A stretch of 10,034 nt of DNA from Planctomycetota bacterium (GCA_024278415.1 JAJRTI010000569.1:1-10034), one strand, 5' to 3'. Shown: positions 1-5,542, counted from the stretch's first letter. Notes: generated by a model not told the origin, from the letters alone. Made by a program: numbers and translations.

Positions 1-31
1 GGCCTGCGGCCGCAACCCTGGGCTAGAAGCC

Positions 32-50
32 GGAAGCCCGTTGGGCTTCC
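32..50. repeat. perfect 8-bp hairpin near left edge
   Basis: GGAAGCCC (32-39), loop GTT, GGGCTTCC (43-50) form a perfect inverted repeat. On the minus strand it lies about 85 bp beyond the stop of the small lipoprotein ORF, so it could end minus-strand transcription. No T-run follows on either strand, so an intrinsic terminator is not established. A dispersed palindromic repeat is an equally good reading. Confidence 0.5.
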
Positions 51-135
51 AAACAGCGTTGCGTCAAGCGGAAACGCTGTCCATTGAACTCGCGCACGTT
101 CATGGGGCCAACGGCTGTTGCAATCGGCTGAAGTG

Positions 136-225
136 TTACAATATGTCTTGCGTGTCTTTGGAACAAGAGCAACATCCCAGCGCGATCATCGAGCCCAAGA
201 TGACAAGACGCATTGCAGATTGCAT
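136..225 (-). CDS. very small putative lipoprotein (29 aa)
   Basis: The ORF has 29 codons, starting at 225 and ending with TAA at 138-136. A Shine-Dalgarno AGGAGG at 236-231 sits five bases before the ATG. The predicted protein begins MQSAMRLVILGSMIALGC and ends CSCSKDTQDIL. It has a basic N-terminus (Arg6), a hydrophobic stretch (residues 7-17) and a lipobox-like I-A-L-G-C with Cys18, followed by more Cys/Ser and a charged tail. This is the architecture of tiny entericidin- or lysis-protein-like lipoproteins, which are exported by Sec, lipidated on Cys and membrane-tethered. It lies 90 bp downstream of the SGNH hydrolase gene on the same strand and may be co-transcribed. Alternatively it is the surviving signal peptide of a longer lipoprotein broken by the TAA; the frame runs only about 11 more codons past that stop. 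No family is recognised. The start site and signal are seen; expression and function are inferred. Confidence 0.5.
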   Translation of the reverse strand: MQSAMRLVILGSMIALGCCSCSKDTQDIL

Positions 226-315
226 CAGATCCTCCTCACATGACGACAAGTGTGCCGACCCGTATAACATTTCGTTGAGACACGTGCGATGGGATGCTCC
301 GACGACACGCAGATG

Positions 316-1131
316 TCACCGACGCGCGCCTTCCCGCACCGCCGGCATGCCGACCGGTTGCGCCGCCTTGCCGCTTGGGAGGCCGAGTTGTTGTAGGCGT
401 CTGGCGATTTCTCTCAAGCCGCGGCCATTCAAGTGAAGGCCATCGGAAGTGTAGTCCTTTCGCAGTTCGCCGGTGTTGTTCAGGAGGACGTGCAGGTCAA
501 CGAAATGGACACGAGGTCTATTGACGGCCAGGCCTTCAATCAACGCGTTGAGCGCCTCGATGGCATGTCGATCTGGCATGCCGATGCCAGGGTGGCCAGG
601 GAGGAACCATTGTTGGTATAGCGCCTCGTTCACAGGCAATACGGGCAGCATCCATATGTCGGTGCGCGGAGACTGCGAGGAGATCCTGGCCACGATCTGA
701 GCGTACTCCTTGGCCGTCTGCTTGTACGGTATGCGCTTGTGGAAGTTGTTGATCCCACACATGAGCACCACGTGACGCGGCTTGCCAACAATGATCCGAT
801 CAAGCATGCTCAGGACGGCGCGAGTCCCTGCGCCGCTGATCGCCCTGTTCTTCGCGCGATGGTCGCTGAGGAGTTCATGCCACTCGCCCAATGCCAGAAT
901 GCTGTCACCCAGGAAAACAGTATCGTTGGGCCCGATGGGCAGTTGTTCGAGGACGCTCTGCTTGGTGTCCGGGTAGTTCCTGCCGGCCTGTTGTGGCCGA
1001 AGCACTTCGGCCACTTTGCGGCTTAGCCAAGGCAGTCCGCCCTTCTTGGCGACAATGGCGAGGGAGCCGGCCACGGCGAACACGTTCAGCGTCAGCGACA
1101 GAATCAGCAGTATCCGGGAAGGGTGTTTCAT
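316..1131 (-). CDS. membrane-anchored SGNH/GDSL hydrolase
   Basis: This is a predicted esterase or lipase-like hydrolase of the SGNH superfamily. Residues 6-28 form a hydrophobic N-terminal signal anchor, so the enzyme probably works outside the cytoplasm, tethered to the membrane. The SGNH blocks are visible: block I F-L-G-D-S-I-L with nucleophile Ser77; block II glycine near Gly100 (S-G-A-G-T); block III G-I-N-N with Asn128; and block V D-G-L-H with Asp230 and His233. The length of 271 aa is normal for the family. The last ~20 residues are Ala/Gly/Arg-rich and look non-conserved. There is no clear Shine-Dalgarno before the ATG at 1131; this start was chosen because it gives a complete signal anchor. 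Family members deacetylate polysaccharides or hydrolyse acyl and phospholipid esters; the substrate here is unknown. The upstream toxin-antitoxin pair is separated by 336 bp, so the gene is probably transcribed independently. Confidence 0.85.
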   Translation of the reverse strand: MKHPSRILLILSLTLNVFAVAGSLAIVAKKGGLPWLSRKVAEVLRPQQAGRNYPDTKQSVLEQLPIGPNDTVFLGDSILALGEWHELLSDHRAKNRAISGAGTRAVLSMLDRIIVGKPRHVVLMCGINNFHKRIPYKQTAKEYAQIVARISSQSPRTDIWMLPVLPVNEALYQQWFLPGHPGIGMPDRHAIEALNALIEGLAVNRPRVHFVDLHVLLNNTGELRKDYTSDGLHLNGRGLREIARRLQQLGLPSGKAAQPVGMPAVREGARR

Positions 1132-1223
1132 GCGCGTGATGTCCGATGGTGTCCAACAGCCAACTTCGCCCCCCCCGCCGGCAACGGCGTCCGCTGATGT
1201 GAGTCAGCGCAGACCGAAGTGCT

Positions 1224-1447
1224 TCACGGTGGGTGGAGCGATCCTCCCGGAGGCTGCAAGCCTCCGGGAGGGTTTCGCTTCCAGCCTGGCGCGAGTTCGA
1301 CCAAGCTGCCGCTGTGCGCGATTCCTGCCGCAACGTTCATTCTGTTCGTGCCCCGCTCGTAGTTGGCCGAGACCTCGCGGAGAGCCCACATCCGGCCGTC
1401 GTCCTCAAGTCCTTGCAGCCAAGCAACACCGTGGCAGTTCCACATGT
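1224..1447 (-). pseudogene. possible C-terminal remnant of an unidentified protein
   Basis: A minus-strand frame stays open from inside the toxin gene end to a TGA at 1226-1224. The part beyond the toxin reads like protein: a Trp- and Asp-rich stretch including GLEDDGRMWALREVSANYER and then GSLVELAPGW. Most of its third codon positions are G or C, as in real genes of this window. No start codon with a Shine-Dalgarno is visible, and the last ~18 codons are made by the hairpin sequence (…NPPGGLQPPGG…). The likely explanation is the tail of a gene truncated when the toxin-antitoxin pair was placed upstream, with a palindrome inserted in it. It may equally be a chance open frame. The family is not recognised. 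Confidence 0.25.
1241..1273. repeat. strong 13-bp hairpin (GC-rich palindrome)
   Basis: CCTCCCGGAGGCT (1243-1255), loop GCA, AGCCTCCGGGAGG (1259-1271) are perfectly complementary. A T-G wobble (1242/1272) and an A-T pair (1241/1273) extend the stem. On the plus strand it is followed by TTTCGCTT, a poor T-tract; on the minus strand none follows. It may stop read-through from the toxin-antitoxin operon toward the SGNH gene. Alternatively it is a dispersed palindromic repeat. Confidence 0.6.
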
Positions 1448-1467
1448 CGTATGGGCCTTTACACGCC

Positions 1468-1731
1468 CTACCCGAAAAAACGCGCATAGGTGTCGTGGTC
1501 GCCAATCCAGAACCAGGTCACCGTGTCACCGTCGACAACGCCAAGCGCGCGGTAACCGCGGGAGACTCGAGCCGACCAGATGTTCTCGTCGCGGTCGATG
1601 CACTTGAAGCGAAGGGATGGATGGAATGGGTTTTCGCTCCACAAGCCATATGCGTTGCGCACCTGCTCTCGGATGCGGTCTGCCAGAGCGTGATAAGCTT
1701 CCCAGAATGAAGGCAATGTGGCCGAGTTCAT
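1468..1731 (-). CDS. RelE/ParE-superfamily toxin, first module
   Basis: This 87-aa protein has the form of small RelE/ParE-like toxins annotated next to short antitoxins in many bacteria. Visible family features are S-F-W-E-A-Y-H-A-L near residues 8-16, N-P-F-H-P-S-L-R-F-K (34-43), W-S-A-R-V-S-R-G-Y-R-A-L (52-63) and a C-terminal F-W-I-G-D-H-D-T-Y (74-82). The basic Arg/Lys/His residues correspond to the RNA- or target-binding face in this fold. Whether it is a ribosome-dependent RNase (RelE-like) or a gyrase poison (ParE-like) cannot be decided. Its ATG overlaps the antitoxin stop as ATGA, so translation is coupled and the antitoxin is made first. It appears intact. Confidence 0.75.
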   Translation of the reverse strand: MNSATLPSFWEAYHALADRIREQVRNAYGLWSENPFHPSLRFKCIDRDENIWSARVSRGYRALGVVDGDTVTWFWIGDHDTYARFFG

Positions 1732-1958
1732 AGCTCGTCCAGGGCCATGGGCTTCGACATGCCAGCAGCGATCTGCTCGCGCGCTTTCCGCGCGGTCTGC
1801 GCCAGGCTCCCTTGCGTGTTGCGGAACTGCTCGTCCCAGCGCAGTTCGTCATGCAGGTCCTCGATGTACTCACGGAGGTGGTCGGCAACGCGCTCCTGCG
1901 CGGGATCTGGCAAGGCCTCCAGCATCTTGGTGACTGTGGCAATCGTGGCCGATGACAT
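1728..1958 (-). CDS. antitoxin partner of the RelE/ParE-like toxin
   Basis: This is a 76-aa acidic, helical protein, first gene of a two-gene operon with the toxin. The start at 1958 (M-S-S-A-T-I-A-T-V) is preferred over an in-frame ATG at 1970. GGAGG lies five bases before it (minus strand), and the GGAGG falls between the two ATGs. The N-terminal half (leucine-rich, P-D-P-A-Q-E-R-V-A-D-H-L-R-E-Y-I-E-D-L) probably carries dimerisation and DNA-binding functions. The C-terminal part (A-R-K-A-R-E-Q-I-A-A-G, then M-S-K-P-M) resembles the toxin-neutralising tail of similar small antitoxins. No classical HTH is obvious. A weak promoter candidate is TTGACT (2063-2058), 17 bp, TAGCGT (2040-2035); its -35 lies in the edge of the 147-bp repeat. 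Confidence 0.7.
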   Translation of the reverse strand: MSSATIATVTKMLEALPDPAQERVADHLREYIEDLHDELRWDEQFRNTQGSLAQTARKAREQIAAGMSKPMALDEL

Positions 1959-2057
1959 GGTTGCCTCCATTCAGTCGTCTGACGTCGGCAGGGGGCTGGA
2001 TACGATCAATGGCGCCAGTGCTCGCGACATCTTCACGCTAACTCTGCTCCGGAATAC

Positions 2058-2204
2058 AGTCAAGCACACTACAGCCTATACTCGACATACTCATGCTCGC
2101 AGGGCGGGCCCATGGCTGCCCACATCCGCCCCTCGCCCACGTTCGCGATGAAGGAGAGTAGAGAGATGCCGGGCTTGTCTTGGAGTTGGTGGTGGACGCA
2201 GATG
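2058..2204 (-). repeat. direct repeat copy A (147 bp)
   Basis: This segment matches 2990-3136 at a constant offset of 932 bases with no indels and 10 mismatches by hand count (about 93% identity). Six of the mismatches fall in eight bases (2127-2134). The homology stops sharply at both ends (ACA|GTCAAG on one side, CAGATG|TTC versus CAGATG|CCG on the other). The two copies bracket the higBA module. Confidence 0.93.
2069..2204 (-). pseudogene. orphan 3' fragment of a C45 peptidase gene
   Basis: Read on the minus strand, this is the last ~44 codons plus stop of a second C45-type gene. It includes D-K-P-G-I-S-L-L-S-F-I-A-N-V-G, then M-W-A-A-M-G-P-P-C-E-H-E-Y-V-E-Y-R-L and TAG at 2071-2069. The frame is intact, but everything upstream, including the catalytic cysteine, is missing. 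Differences from the intact paralogue are one His/Arg change, a block reading G-E-G-R instead of G-K-R-K, and silent changes. The silent changes and open frame suggest the fragment came from a once-functional homologue rather than a very recent copy of the neighbouring gene. Confidence 0.88.
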
Positions 2205-2293
2205 TTCAACGTTGCGCCTGACCGGCGGGAGGGACGCCGTCATCGGCGGCCTTTGAGCGTACGTGTCCAGGCGTCTTGTTGGCCTCTCTTTGG
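2205..2293. other. spacer between higA and the repeat fragment
   Basis: This spacer has no similarity to the C45 gene. A small hairpin (CGCCG 2235-2239, loop TCAT, CGGCG 2244-2248) lies ~45 bp beyond the higA stop and could help end the higBA transcript, but it has no T-run. Confidence 0.3.
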
Positions 2294-2593
2294 TCAGGTG
2301 CGAAGGGGGGCTGCATGCAATTCGATCCCGAGCGCCTGTACCACTTTAAGGATCGTATCGAACCCTGGAGTACGTTCGCCCGACAGAGCTTTATACAGGC
2401 TCTCCCGTGACAGGCCGGCGTCCCGCGCCACTTGTGTCATGCCCTTGGCTCGGGCAATATCACCGAGTGCTTTGGCGACAAATGACGCATCGCCGTTAGA
2501 CTGTTCGAGGCAGGCTTCCAGATAGGCGGCCATCTCTTCGGGGGTCCGGAGATGCTCGGCCACGTCATACCGCGTGGTGCTTGTCTTGCTCAT
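2294..2593 (-). CDS. higA: HigA-type antitoxin (addiction module antidote)
   Basis: This 99-aa Xre-type helix-turn-helix protein matches the 'putative addiction module antidote' family found downstream of HigB/RelE-like killers. The N-terminal part (residues 8-47) resembles Y-D-V-A-E-H-L-R-T-P-E-E-M-A-A-Y-L-E and D-I-A-R-A-K-G of that family. The HTH spans about residues 52-73 (M-T-Q-V-A-R-D-A-G-L-S-R-E-S-L-Y-K-A-L-S). The tail P-G-F-D-T-I-L-K-V-V-Q-A-L-G is typical of Xre antitoxins. The start at 2593 is chosen over the longer frame to 2668 because AGGAGAAGG lies just before it and the extra 25 residues only shadow the toxin gene. It is the second gene of the operon, 10 bp after higB. It neutralises the toxin and, with it, represses the operon through the palindrome at 2904-2921 (known for the family, inferred here). 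Confidence 0.9.
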   Translation of the reverse strand: MSKTSTTRYDVAEHLRTPEEMAAYLEACLEQSNGDASFVAKALGDIARAKGMTQVARDAGLSRESLYKALSGERTPGFDTILKVVQALGIELHAAPLRT

Positions 2594-2603
2594 CGTCCTT
2601 CTC

Positions 2604-2894
2604 CTACAGGTTGCGGGCAAGCCGCAACGCCATGTTGATGTCCCGGCTTTGGGTCCGCTTGTCTCCACCGGCCAGCAGGATAACCAGAGAGCGTCCCTGC
2701 TTCTTGAAGTAGACCCGGTAGCCGGGACCGTAATCGATTCGCAGCTCTGAAACCCCTTCTCCTACCGGCTTGACATCGCCTGCGTGACCCACGGCAAGGC
2801 GTTCGATTCTCGCCTGGACGCGCGCACGCGCGCGTATGTCGCGCAGACCGTCAATCCACTTGGCAAAGGTGGCTGTCTTGCGAATCTCGACCAT
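2604..2894 (-). CDS. higB: HigB/RelE-type toxin (addiction module killer)
   Basis: This 96-aa protein is a very typical member of the RelE-like killer family paired with Xre antidotes. Family signatures are the start M-V-E-I-R-K-T-A-T-F-A-K-W-I-D-G-L-R-D, the basic helix R-A-R-A-R-V-Q-A-R-I-E-R-L, and G-D-V-K-P-V-G-E-G-V-S-E-L-R-I-D (39-54). The core Y-G-P-G-Y-R-V-Y-F (55-63) and G-G-D-K-R-T-Q (76-82) complete the set. Such toxins cleave mRNA, usually at the ribosome; that activity is inferred. The toxin gene comes first, the hallmark higBA order. There is no Shine-Dalgarno, and the promoter -10 ends only seven bases before the ATG, so the mRNA may be leaderless. All conserved motifs are present, so the gene looks intact. 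Confidence 0.92.
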   Translation of the reverse strand: MVEIRKTATFAKWIDGLRDIRARARVQARIERLAVGHAGDVKPVGEGVSELRIDYGPGYRVYFKKQGRSLVILLAGGDKRTQSRDINMALRLARNL

Positions 2895-2901
2895 CGCCTA
2901 T

Positions 2902-2930
2902 ACTGTAGCCTGAAGGCTACACGTTGTCAA
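2902..2930 (-). promoter_or_regulatory. higBA promoter
   Basis: On the minus strand TTGACA (2930-2925, perfect -35), 17 bp, then TACAGT (2907-2902, four of six matches to TATAAT). The expected transcription start is about 2895, at or next to the higB ATG at 2894. The operator palindrome occupies the spacer and overlaps the -10. Confidence 0.75.
2904..2921. promoter_or_regulatory. higBA operator palindrome
   Basis: TGTAGCCT-TC-AGGCTACA on the minus strand is an 18-bp inverted repeat with perfect 8-bp arms. It lies between the -35 and -10 elements and covers most of the -10, the placement expected for binding of a dimeric Xre antitoxin (HigA) that blocks RNA polymerase. Binding is inferred; the symmetry is seen. 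Confidence 0.8.
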
Positions 2931-2989
2931 GTCTGTAGTCGGGTCGTCTGGCGCCTGATCTTGCAGAGGCCAACTTCAGCCCGCGGACG

Positions 2990-3136
2990 AGTCAAGCACA
3001 CTACAGCCTGTACTCGACATACTCATGCTCGCAGGGCGGGCCCATCGCTGCCCACATCTTGCGTTTGCCCACGTTCGCGATGAAGGAGAGTAGAGATATG
3101 CCGGGCTTGTCTTGGAGTTGGCGGTGGACGCAGATG
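2990..3136 (-). repeat. direct repeat copy B (147 bp), 3' end of the C45 gene
   Basis: This is the partner of 2058-2204. It comprises the last ~45 codons of the intact C45 gene plus 11 bases after its stop. That the repeat runs just past the stop codon and ends abruptly suggests recombination at the gene end. Confidence 0.93.
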
Positions 3137-4149
3137 CCGGTGGTGTCGTCGGGGAAGTGGCTCGTCATGACGCGCATGAGCGCATGGCGATCGAGCGGGC
3201 GAGGTGCGTCGCGGAGTTGCTCGCGCGCGTGCGCTGTGCGTGGGTCGCTGGCCTGAAGCTGCGCGTCGGGGATGCCGTTGAACTTGTCGGTGAGATAGCT
3301 GTTGGCGTGGGTGAGGTAGTCGGCGCACTGCGGGGACGAGTACGAGGGACGAGCAGAGGCGGCGATGTCCTCAGGGCGCAGTTCTGCGCAGTCGAGGGGA
3401 GTGGTTTCGATGCAGCGGATGTCGCCGGTTGCGTCGCCAATGGTGTAGTTGAGGCCTGCCATGCGTTTGACGCCGGCCGCCGCGGCGACCGCGTCCGCGG
3501 TGCTGCGTTGCTTGAGGATGATGCGGGAGAGGAAACCGTAGGGCACGCCTGGGCCTTCCCACTCGTTCGGCTTGCCCGGGGCCAAGCCGCCACGGTAGGC
3601 GAGGTAGTTGGCGGCCACCGCGACGTACTCGGACATGCCTGGCCGGCCCACGCAGCCGGCGAACGCGAACGCGTAGAACGCCGGACCGTCGTCGGGCCGG
3701 CCGTGGAGCAGTACGATGTAAGGCTGCCACACGGTCCACCAATCCATGTTCCACGCGACGAGCGTGCCCTCCCTGGCGCGGAGCGCGAAGCTCGAACAGC
3801 CATCGCCCTGCGTGGGCACGGTGTTGACCGTCTGGCTCTCGAGGCAGCCTTGCCACGCGAAGACCTCGACCGAGCAGTTCATGCGGAACACGTCGTCGAA
3901 GTCCAGGCTCGCGGCGTCGGAGATGCCCTGCACCTCCTCGATCAGCTCCGGCGCTGCGTTGCGCACGTGCGGGACCGCGTCCCTTGCGATGGCCTTCGCG
4001 GCTTCGACGTTGTCGCCCTTGAGGATGAGCGGGTCGAACTTGGCTTGAAGCTCGCGGATAAGGCCGCGGCACTGCGCACCATACTGCCGACCCATGTCGT
4101 AGTGCGAGCCGGACATTTCGATGACGGGGAAGCGTGTGGTGGGTTTCAT
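3001..4149 (-). CDS. C45 family peptidase / IPN acyltransferase-like Ntn-hydrolase
   Basis: This 382-aa protein resembles acyl-CoA:6-aminopenicillanate acyltransferase (IAT) and related C45 autoproteolytic hydrolases, which cut or transfer acyl groups on amides. Visible features are the N-terminal G-S-H-Y-D-M-G-R-Q-Y-G motif (14-24), an acidic helix (P-E-L-I-E-E-V-Q-G-I-S-D-A), and Q-G-D-G-C-S-S-F (114-121) with Cys118. Cys118 would be the self-cleavage site and nucleophile. Next comes V-A-W-N-M-D-W-W (131-138), matching the conserved N-x-D-W after the nucleophile, and then the family's H-x-N-S/Y-type region H-A-N-S-Y-L-T-D. There is no signal peptide, so it is probably cytoplasmic. The ATG at 4149 lacks a clear Shine-Dalgarno, but a promoter ends ~26 bases before it. 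The last ~44 codons are duplicated at 2069-2204. The substrate is unknown; penicillin biosynthesis is not implied. Confidence 0.88.
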   Translation of the reverse strand: MKPTTRFPVIEMSGSHYDMGRQYGAQCRGLIRELQAKFDPLILKGDNVEAAKAIARDAVPHVRNAAPELIEEVQGISDAASLDFDDVFRMNCSVEVFAWQGCLESQTVNTVPTQGDGCSSFALRAREGTLVAWNMDWWTVWQPYIVLLHGRPDDGPAFYAFAFAGCVGRPGMSEYVAVAANYLAYRGGLAPGKPNEWEGPGVPYGFLSRIILKQRSTADAVAAAAGVKRMAGLNYTIGDATGDIRCIETTPLDCAELRPEDIAASARPSYSSPQCADYLTHANSYLTDKFNGIPDAQLQASDPRTAHAREQLRDAPRPLDRHALMRVMTSHFPDDTTGICVHRQLQDKPGISLLSFIANVGKRKMWAAMGPPCEHEYVEYRL

Positions 4150-4175
4150 GGTGATGAGGGGGCGATGAGGGCGTC

Positions 4176-4203
4176 ATGGTACCACTGGGTGTTGGGCTGT
4201 CAA
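4176..4203 (-). promoter_or_regulatory. promoter of the C45 gene
   Basis: On the minus strand TTGACA (4203-4198), a 16-bp spacer and TACCAT (4181-4176). Transcription would start near 4169, giving a leader of about 20 bases before the ATG at 4149. Confidence 0.6.
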
Positions 4204-4207
4204 CACC
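4188..4207. promoter_or_regulatory. operator-like inverted repeat over the -35 of the C45 promoter
   Basis: GGTGTTG (4188-4194), six bases, CAACACC (4201-4207) are perfectly complementary and overlap the TTGACA element. The position, in a divergent intergenic region between the C45 and ASST-like genes, suits a repressor site. No regulator gene is adjacent, so binding is speculative. Confidence 0.4.
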
Positions 4208-4222
4208 TGCCGCGATCCCGCC

Positions 4223-4251
4223 GTGCAGTGCGGGCAGCGAGATGGTATCCT
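4223..4251 (+). promoter_or_regulatory. possible promoter of the ASST-like gene
   Basis: GTGCAG (4223-4228), 17 bp, TATCCT (4246-4251). Taken alone the match is weak, but the same spacing and a nearly identical upstream hexamer occur before two other plus-strand genes (5842-5870 and 7782-7810). Transcription would start near 4258, giving a leader of about 80 bases that contains the heptamer repeats. Confidence 0.4.
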
Positions 4252-4270
4252 CTGCGCGCACGCCTGTCCC

Positions 4271-4319
4271 CTCACGTCTCACGTCTCACGTTTTACGTTT
4301 TACGCTTCACGCCTTACGT
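4271..4319 (+). repeat. seven tandem heptamers (YTYACGY)
   Basis: Exactly seven 7-bp units run without interruption: CTCACGT three times, TTTACGT, TTTACGC, TTCACGC, CTTACGT. The ACG core is invariant and only pyrimidine transitions occur elsewhere. The array ends 17 bases before the ASST-like start codon and lies in its presumed leader. It resembles the short tandemly repeated heptamers known from cyanobacteria and other genomes. It is not a CRISPR array because it has no spacers. Confidence 0.9.
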
Positions 4320-4336
4320 CCCAGGAGATTCCCCCC

Positions 4337-5542
4337 ATGTTTCTCGACGGCCTGATCGTCACCGCGCCGCCTCGCGACCGCCTCAGCCCCGGGCCGTTGG
4401 GCGTGAGGAAATACGTGCCCCACAAGTGCTTCCGCGGGTACACGCTCTTCAGCCCGGCGTTCGGGCACACCGAGTACCTCATCGACATGAACGGCATGGT
4501 CGTGCACACGTGGCCGGTCACGCACACCCAGTACGCGGAGCTGCTGCCCAACGGCAATCTCATGGTCGATAACGTCGGGAGATGGGTCGAGGAACTGGCG
4601 CCTAACGGCGAGCGTGTGTGGGACTGGCAGGGGCCGTACCACCACGACTTCCACATCGTCGACGACGACACGATCGTCATGCTCATCTCGGAGATTCTGC
4701 CGGTCATGCCCGGCTTCTACCCTGAGGGCCGCGAGCCCAAAGACACGCGCAACGACCTGGTGATCGCGGCCAATCGCAAGGGCGAGGAGCTGTGGCGGTT
4801 CCCGTTCCGCGACCACCTCGAAGAACTGCACGCATTGTCCGGCCTGCCCAAGCCGGTACGGTACGCGAGCATGAACCACCAAGGCGAGATCACCGAGCGG
4901 CCGGTGGGCGACTGGGCCCACTGCAACACGATCGAAGTGCTGCCCGACACCCCGGCCGGCCGCAAGGACGAACGCTTCCGCGCCGGCAACATCCTCTTCT
5001 CGTTCCGCTCGCTCGACATCATCGGTGTCGCGGACGTGGACAAGGACAAGATCGTGTGGGCCTGGGGCCTGGGCGTGCTCGACGGACAGCACCAGCCGAT
5101 CATGACCCCGAAGGGCACGATCCTGATCTTCGACAACGGCACTGCGCGGGGCTACTCCGCCGCAGTCGAGATCGACCCGACGACCAACACGGAGGTGTGG
5201 CGCTACGAGGACCGCAGCGGTTTCTTCTCGGCCTACCGCGCCGGGGTGCAGCGTCTGCCCAACGGCAACACGATGATCTGCGAATCCGACGCGGGCCGCA
5301 TCTTCGAGGTCACGCCGGACAAGGAGATCGTGTGGGACTACTACTCCCCGTTCCTTGGCCAAGGCCCGAACAACCAGGGCCGGCACGTGTACCGCGCGAC
5401 GCGCTACACGGACGAGCATTGCCAAGCGCTTTTCGACTCGCGCAAGGACGAGAGGGTCATCGCCGTGGCCTGGCCGAACCACATCCCGTGCAAGACCTTC
5501 CCCGACGCGCTCAAGATGTACCGCGACGGACTGGGAGGGTAG
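4337..5542 (+). CDS. arylsulfotransferase (ASST)-like beta-propeller protein
   Basis: This 401-aa protein resembles the arylsulfotransferase family, PAPS-independent enzymes that move sulfate between phenolic esters on a six-bladed propeller. The repeated blade pattern L-P-N-G-N-L/T-M (70-76 and 307-313) followed by W-D-W or W-D-Y strands (A-P-N-G-E-R-V-W-D-W 88-97; T-P-D-K-E-I-V-W-D-Y 326-335) is visible. Candidate active-site histidines are in Y-H-H-D-F-H (101-106), D-W-A-H-C-N (192-197, His195) and G-Q-H-Q-P (250-254, His252). Their equivalence to the E. coli ASST catalytic residues needs an alignment. The start at 4337 is chosen because AGGAG (4323-4327) lies nine bases upstream; the longer frame from 4223 is leader DNA including the heptamers. 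Unlike periplasmic ASSTs it has no signal peptide. Many proteins of this family have unproven function, so transferase activity is inferred. Confidence 0.8.
   Translation: MFLDGLIVTAPPRDRLSPGPLGVRKYVPHKCFRGYTLFSPAFGHTEYLIDMNGMVVHTWPVTHTQYAELLPNGNLMVDNVGRWVEELAPNGERVWDWQGPYHHDFHIVDDDTIVMLISEILPVMPGFYPEGREPKDTRNDLVIAANRKGEELWRFPFRDHLEELHALSGLPKPVRYASMNHQGEITERPVGDWAHCNTIEVLPDTPAGRKDERFRAGNILFSFRSLDIIGVADVDKDKIVWAWGLGVLDGQHQPIMTPKGTILIFDNGTARGYSAAVEIDPTTNTEVWRYEDRSGFFSAYRAGVQRLPNGNTMICESDAGRIFEVTPDKEIVWDYYSPFLGQGPNNQGRHVYRATRYTDEHCQALFDSRKDERVIAVAWPNHIPCKTFPDALKMYRDGLGG

Larger units (their letters stand above)
1132..1467. other. intergenic region without a confident gene
   Basis: These 336 bases separate the SGNH hydrolase start from the end of the first toxin gene. 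They hold a strong hairpin (1241-1273) and a possible degraded reading frame on the minus strand (1224-1447). They also hold a homopolymeric C tract around 1170-1178. No convincing -35/-10 pair for the SGNH gene was found in the 100 bases before its start. Confidence 0.6.

Noticed and set aside
137..142. TACAAT as a plus-strand promoter near the left edge
   Set aside because: There is no -35 at a suitable distance and no downstream plus-strand gene.
41..436. 131-codon plus-strand frame at the left edge
   Set aside because: Cys/Arg-rich composition with no ribosome binding site; it runs antisense through the lipoprotein ORF and the SGNH hydrolase end.
2594..2668. N-terminal extension of HigA
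   Set aside because: These 25 codons overlap the end of higB in another frame, and the strong Shine-Dalgarno lies just before the start at 2593.
4271..4319. CRISPR-like array
   Set aside because: The 7-bp units are contiguous with no spacers and far shorter than CRISPR repeats.
4223..4336. N-terminal extension of the ASST-like protein
   Set aside because: It translates the heptamer repeats into low-complexity sequence, and AGGAG marks the start at 4337.
3112..4572. Long plus-strand reading frame of 486 codons
   Set aside because: It is antisense to the C45 gene, is Arg/Ala/Val-rich without motifs, and exists because of high GC. The minus frame has the catalytic motifs.
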